Source: Chloroflexota bacterium
Lineage (GTDB): Bacteria; Chloroflexota; Dehalococcoidia; SM23-28-2; RBG-16-64-32
Length of the DNA: 9,183 bases
NCBI GenBank assembly: GCA_022565075.1
Contig: JADFKG010000084.1
Location: 1-9,183, forward strand
Direction: 5' to 3'
Shown here: positions 6,288 to 9,183 of the stretch, piece after piece
Numbering within the stretch: the first letter of the stretch is position 1
Layout: every line of letters starts with the position of its first letter
Notes under the pieces: generated by a model
The model's database searches: none
Seen by the model: the letters and a program-made list of their open reading frames with translations, nothing else
Told to the model about the DNA's origin: nothing
Made by a program: the position numbers and the translations under genes

Positions 6288-6292
6288 GACAG

Positions 6293-7537
6293 CTACAACC
6301 GGCGCGCCAACAGCACACCGCCGAGGCCTACCACCACCGCTGCGGCGATGACCGCGACCGCCAGGCCGATCGCCAGCGCCAGCGAAGAGCCACCGTCGTC
6401 CTCGTCCGCCGCTGCGATATCGTCCGGCTGATCCGGGTCGGCGGGTGCGGGCGTCACGCGCGGCGGCAGGCCGTTGGCGGCGCGCCACTCGTCCTCCAGT
6501 CCGTCCTGCCCGAAGCCGTACACAGCCTGCAGCGCGTTTTCGATCCGCTTGCCCGACTTCACCTCCGCGAACAGCGCCGCGAACTGCTCCTCGCCGTACT
6601 CATCGATCAGGTACGAGACGAGGCTCCATCCCTGGCCGTAGAAGAGGTTCACCTTGTCCGGGTCGCCTGGGTACGACGACACCTCGCGCACCGAAAGGAC
6701 GTTGCCGCGGCTGATCGCGCCCTCGATCGCGCTCCCAAAGCCGCCGGGGGCCGACTGGCCGAGGACCGCCGTGCCTTCGTCCAGCCACGCCGGCAGCGCG
6801 CCGAACGCGCTCTCTCCGGCCTGCTTCGTCACCACGTGCGTCAGCTCGTGGCGCAGCGTGTCGAATGAGGCGTTGCCCAGCACGAGCACAGTGTTGCTGG
6901 CGACGCGCACGCCGGCCGTGGTGATCTGGCTCTCGTACGTCTCGCTGCGGGCCTGCAGCGCCGGCCGCATGTCGTCCGTCGAATCGTAGATCCAGACCTC
7001 TACCTCGAACGGCACCTCCGTCTGCAGCAGCGCCGACATCTCCAGGATCGATTCCAGCGCGACGGCGTGCATCTCCTCGGCGTCGCCCTCAGAGCCAGCG
7101 TAGTAGTAGATCGTCACGCCGTCCCCGCTCACGATTTCCCAGTCGAAGCGCGCGTCGTCGTAGAAGAACGTCTGCGTCTCGCTGCGCGACTCGTCACCGT
7201 CGGCGTCCGTAGCGTCCCAGTAGTACTCGATCACCGTTCCCGGCGAGAGGTAGATCTTCGGCGGGTTGTTGCCCGCCAGCGTGAAGATCGTCTCCACGGT
7301 CGTACCCTCGTCGAACTCGGGCTGGCCGATCGCCGCCGTGCCGTCCGGCTTCACGGTGTAGCGCAGCCGCAGCTCCTCGATCGGCGAGTCGCTCGACACG
7401 CTGACGGCGAACTCCATGCCGTCGGGGAAGAGGTTGGTCACGCCGCCATCGACGATCTCCGGCGCGCTCTGCGCTCCCACGGCCGACGGCAGCGCCAGGA
7501 TCGCCGCGATCGCCACCAGGGCGGCCCAGAGTCGCAC
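6293..7537 (-). CDS. Secreted, C-terminally anchored peptidase MA-like gluzincin metallopeptidase
   Basis: From GTG 7537 this is a 414-residue exported protein: signal peptide 1-22 (RLWAALVAIAAILALPSAVGA), an Ig-like or beta-rich N-terminal region to about 130, a peptidase MA-type domain (about 140-355), an acidic Asp/Ala/Pro linker, and a C-terminal membrane helix (about 385-410) ending in Arg-Arg-Leu. The zinc site is HELTH (230-234) with the third ligand Glu254 in PAWLDEG, the gluzincin spacing. The downstream YGQGWSLVSYLIDEYG block is also typical of the family. It should therefore sit on the outer face of the membrane and cleave proteins or peptides there; the substrate is unknown. The start follows the prfB stop by one base, which implies translational coupling. 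A longer reading beginning at 7624 overlaps the prfB 3' end and would bury the signal peptide, so it is rejected. Confidence 0.88.
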   Translation of the reverse strand: MRLWAALVAIAAILALPSAVGAQSAPEIVDGGVTNLFPDGMEFAVSVSSDSPIEELRLRYTVKPDGTAAIGQPEFDEGTTVETIFTLAGNNPPKIYLSPGTVIEYYWDATDADGDESRSETQTFFYDDARFDWEIVSGDGVTIYYYAGSEGDAEEMHAVALESILEMSALLQTEVPFEVEVWIYDSTDDMRPALQARSETYESQITTAGVRVASNTVLVLGNASFDTLRHELTHVVTKQAGESAFGALPAWLDEGTAVLGQSAPGGFGSAIEGAISRGNVLSVREVSSYPGDPDKVNLFYGQGWSLVSYLIDEYGEEQFAALFAEVKSGKRIENALQAVYGFGQDGLEDEWRAANGLPPRVTPAPADPDQPDDIAAADEDDGGSSLALAIGLAVAVIAAAVVVGLGGVLLARRL

Positions 7538-7538
7538 G

Positions 7539-8637
7539 CTAATCGCCCAGCGTCGACTTCTGATAGTCGCGGAGCAGCTCGTCGAGTTTGCCGTCGAGTA
7601 CGGCTTCGGCATCGCTTGTCTCATATCCAGTGCGGTGGTCCTTCACCATCTTGTACGGATGGAGCACATAGGAGCGGATCTGATTTCCCCACTCCGCCGA
7701 CACATGCTCACCCTTCAGCTCGGCGCGCTCTTTGGCCTGCCGCGCCAGTTCTCGCTCCAGCAGCCGCGCTTCCAGCACCTTCAGCGCCGAATCCTTGTTG
7801 CGGCCCTGGGAGCGCTCATTCTGGCACGACACGACCAGCCCGGTCGGGAGGTGCGTTATGCGCACGGCCGTCGAGACCTTCTGCACGTTCTGGCCGCCGT
7901 GCCCACCCGCCCGGAAGACGTCGATCCGCAGGTCGTCCGGGTTGATGTTCACCTCCGCCGCGTTCTCCACCTCCGGCAGCACCTCGGTCAGCGCGAACGA
8001 CGTGTGGCGTGACTTCGAGGAGTCGAACGGAGAGATGCGCACGAGCCGGTGCACGCCGCGCTCCCCTTTCAGGTAACCGAAGGCGTTGCGGCCGCGGATC
8101 TCCAGCGTCGCGCTCTTGATGCCGGCTTCCTCGCCGGGCATGATGTCCAGAACTCTCGCCTCGTACTTGCGGCCCTCGGCCCAGCGCAGATACATGCGCA
8201 GCAGCATATCCGCCCAGTCCTGCGAGTCGGTGCCGCCGGCGCCGGCGTGAATCGCCATGATCGCGTTGCGCCGGTCGTACTCACCGCTCAGCGCCAGCTC
8301 CAGCTCCATGTCCTCGAAGCGCAACGCCAGCGCCTCCGTCTCGGACGCCACCTCCGCTGCCACCTCCTGGTCTGACTCTGCCGCGGCCAGCTCGAGCAGG
8401 CCTGCCAGGTCGGTCGTCTTGGCTTCGATGCCGCGCCAGGTCTCCACCTCTTCGCGGGCGTCGGCGAGACGGCGCATCGTCGCTTGCGCGGCTCGCTGCT
8501 CGTCCCAGAAGCCCGGCTCAGCGGACTGCTTTTCGAGCTTCGCTATCTCTTCTTCGCGGGCAGGGACGTCAAAGACGGCGGAGAACGTGTTCGATGCGCT
8601 GCTTCAGCTCGCTCAGGGTCTCGCGTGTCTCTTGCAT
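7539..8637 (-). CDS. prfB: Peptide chain release factor 2 (with +1 programmed frameshift)
   Basis: RF2 recognises UAA and UGA stop codons and triggers peptidyl-tRNA hydrolysis. ATG 8637-8635 opens a 22-codon frame ending at in-frame TGA 8571-8569. Skipping one T at CTT-TGA-C continues as DVPAREEEIAKLEKQ into the long frame that runs to TAG 7541-7539. The joined product is 365 residues, the same as E. coli RF2. In that numbering the anticodon-like SPF tripeptide is at 202-204 and the catalytic GGQ at 247-249, with HAGAGGTDSQDW near 130. Both key motifs are intact, so this is a functional recoded gene, not a pseudogene. GCGGAGG (8651-8645) is a strong Shine-Dalgarno, and a perfect TATAAT (8664-8659) lies just upstream. 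It is followed after 1 bp by the membrane peptidase gene. Confidence 0.96.
8568..8574 (-). promoter_or_regulatory. prfB autoregulatory +1 frameshift site CTTTGAC
   Basis: The CTT codon before UGA and the C after it are the conserved slippery/poor-termination context of RF2 autoregulation: low RF2 causes pausing at UGA and a +1 shift to GAC. Codon 23 is the stop (26 in E. coli). The purine-rich SD-like sequence normally a few bases upstream (AGGGGG in E. coli) is not present; the bases there read TTCTCCGCCGT. Confidence 0.93.
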
Positions 8638-8644
8638 CAGATAG

Positions 8645-8664
8645 CCTCCGCCACTTCAATTATA
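8645..8664 (-). promoter_or_regulatory. prfB -10 box and Shine-Dalgarno
   Basis: On the minus strand TATAAT (8664-8659) is followed by GCGGAGG (8651-8645), 7 bp before ATG 8637. The -10 is a perfect consensus; no recognisable -35 lies 16-18 bp upstream. The implied leader would be only about 15 bases, starting almost at the Shine-Dalgarno. The ribosome binding site is confident, the promoter moderate. Confidence 0.5.
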
Positions 8665-8676
8665 CGAACGCCGCCG

Positions 8677-8790
8677 CGTACGGGCGACCACGATCGTCGC
8701 GCTGGTGAACGCGTAGGGGCGCAGCGCCCGGCGGGCCCGTACGATGATCGACCGCGCCGCCTCGTATGGGCGCCGCTTGCCGCGCCCCTC
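8677..8790. repeat. Cluster of inverted repeats between endonuclease V and prfB
   Basis: CGTACGGGC (8677-8685) and GCCCGTACG (8735-8743) form a perfect 9-bp inverted repeat enclosing smaller ones: GCGAC...GTCGC near 8684-8700 and GGGCG/CGCCC-type arms near 8717-8735. A third hairpin, GGGCGC (8768-8773) with GCGCCC (8782-8787), follows. The arrangement suggests degenerate copies of a palindromic interspersed repeat. No plausible coding frame passes through. Confidence 0.55.
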
Positions 8791-8802
8791 CCACGCCCCG
8801 AA

Positions 8803-8872
8803 CCGCTCGTCCTGAGGCTCTCGAAGGACATCCCGGCTCACACCTCCCGCTCATCCTGAGGCTCTCGAAGGG
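8803..8872. repeat. Interspersed CTCGTCCTGAGG / CTCTCGAAGGA repeat, copies A and B in tandem
   Basis: Copy A (8803-8828) and copy B (8847-8871) share CCGCTC(G/A)TCCTGAGG followed by CTCTCGAAGG, a 26-bp unit with one or two differences, in the same orientation and 44 bp apart. The same unit, with a central insertion, occurs at 5227-5278. Copy B overlaps the 3' end of the endonuclease V gene. Confidence 0.8.
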
Positions 8873-9183
8873 CTCTTCGAAAGCGCGTCCGCCGCCCGGA
8901 TCGGCTCCGGCAGGCGAAACCTGGGAGCCAACCTCAGCGCCCACTGCACCGCGGCATCCAGCCCGATCTTGTGCCCGACCGATACATAGATCGGCTTCAC
9001 GCCGTCCCGCGTCCGCAGCACCGCCCCGATCACCTCGCCGCCTTGCCGCAACTCCACCTTCGAGCCGCGACGCCCCGGCTCGTCGTGCTCGCCGCACAGA
9101 CGGCTCTTCGCGCAGCCGATCGTCGGCAGCTCCGCCATCAGCCCGACGTGCGACGCGAGGCCGAAGCGCCGCGGATGGGCGTA
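8851..9183 (-). CDS. nfi: Endonuclease V, C-terminal part (5' end outside the window)
   Basis: Endonuclease V nicks DNA one nucleotide 3' of deoxyinosine to start repair of deaminated adenine. The 110 visible residues start with YAHPRRFGLASHVGL, the family block just after the third catalytic Asp. They continue with PTIGCAKSRLCGEH, containing the conserved Lys (residue 27 of the fragment), and then VLRTRDGVKPIYVSVGHKI and FRLPEPIRAAD, all family hallmarks in the right order. The catalytic Asp/Glu residues and the PYIP wedge are off the edge. The last codons (SKSPSRASG and TGA) are written by an interspersed repeat copy, so the native C-terminus may have been altered. It is oriented towards prfB with 213 bp of repeat-rich DNA between them. 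Confidence 0.93.
   Translation of the reverse strand, partial: YAHPRRFGLASHVGLMAELPTIGCAKSRLCGEHDEPGRRGSKVELRQGGEVIGAVLRTRDGVKPIYVSVGHKIGLDAAVQWALRLAPRFRLPEPIRAADALSKSPSRASG

Noticed and set aside
7538..7624. Peptidase start at 7624 inside prfB
   Set aside because: It would place 29 polar residues ahead of a clear signal peptide and overlap the RF2 C-terminus; GTG 7537 begins exactly at the signal peptide.
8478..8637. prfB as a pseudogene broken by an in-frame TGA
   Set aside because: The stop is in the exact CTT-TGA-C context of RF2 autoregulatory frameshifting, and the +1 join restores a 365-residue protein with SPF and GGQ motifs.

Overview
The window is a stretch of bacterial chromosome with very high GC and strong G/C third-position bias. 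It looks like ordinary core-genome content rather than a mobile or defence island. The best guess for the host is a Chloroflexota lineage such as Dehalococcoidia. This rests on a dockerin-like EF-hand C-terminus, secreted LysM/lysozyme-like and peptidase-MA proteins, an F420-type (DDN family) flavin/deazaflavin protein, and several families of short GC-rich palindromic intergenic repeats. An actinobacterium cannot be excluded from sequence reading alone, so this assignment is inference.

Left part (1-3010). The 3' end of a secreted dockerin-type protein (+) is followed by a phased heptamer repeat with stops in all three frames. Next is a fused NnrE/NnrD NAD(P)HX repair enzyme (+, 151-1800). 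It converges on a LysM plus lysozyme-like cell-wall protein (-, 1821-2645). That gene's hydrophobic N-terminus appears to lie upstream of its first ordinary start codon. A 365-bp divergent intergenic region carries a perfect 12-bp GC-rich hairpin of the REP type.

Middle part (3011-6194). Three genes lie in the same direction (+): recJ (DHH single-strand exonuclease), a small deazaflavin (F420)-dependent nitroreductase-family protein with a good Shine-Dalgarno, and an alpha/beta hydrolase separated from it by a palindromic interspersed repeat.

Right part (6293-9183). Three genes lie on the minus strand, read right to left: the C-terminal part of endonuclease V (running off the window edge), prfB (release factor 2) and a secreted, C-terminally membrane-anchored gluzincin peptidase. 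prfB needs the classical +1 programmed frameshift at CTT-TGA-C to be read through, and gives exactly 365 residues. The peptidase GTG start lies one base after the prfB stop. The roughly 210 bp between endonuclease V and prfB is filled with inverted repeats, and a repeat copy supplies the last codons and stop of endonuclease V.

The recognised genes are housekeeping: metabolite repair, DNA repair, translation termination, envelope remodelling. I do not see a convincing new multigene system. The items most worth a second look are the prfB recoding site that lacks the usual upstream SD-like stimulator, the probable non-AUG start of the LysM/lysozyme gene, the recurrent GATA-type -10 boxes 13-15 bp upstream of start codons (possible leaderless transcripts), and the interspersed repeats that shape gene ends.
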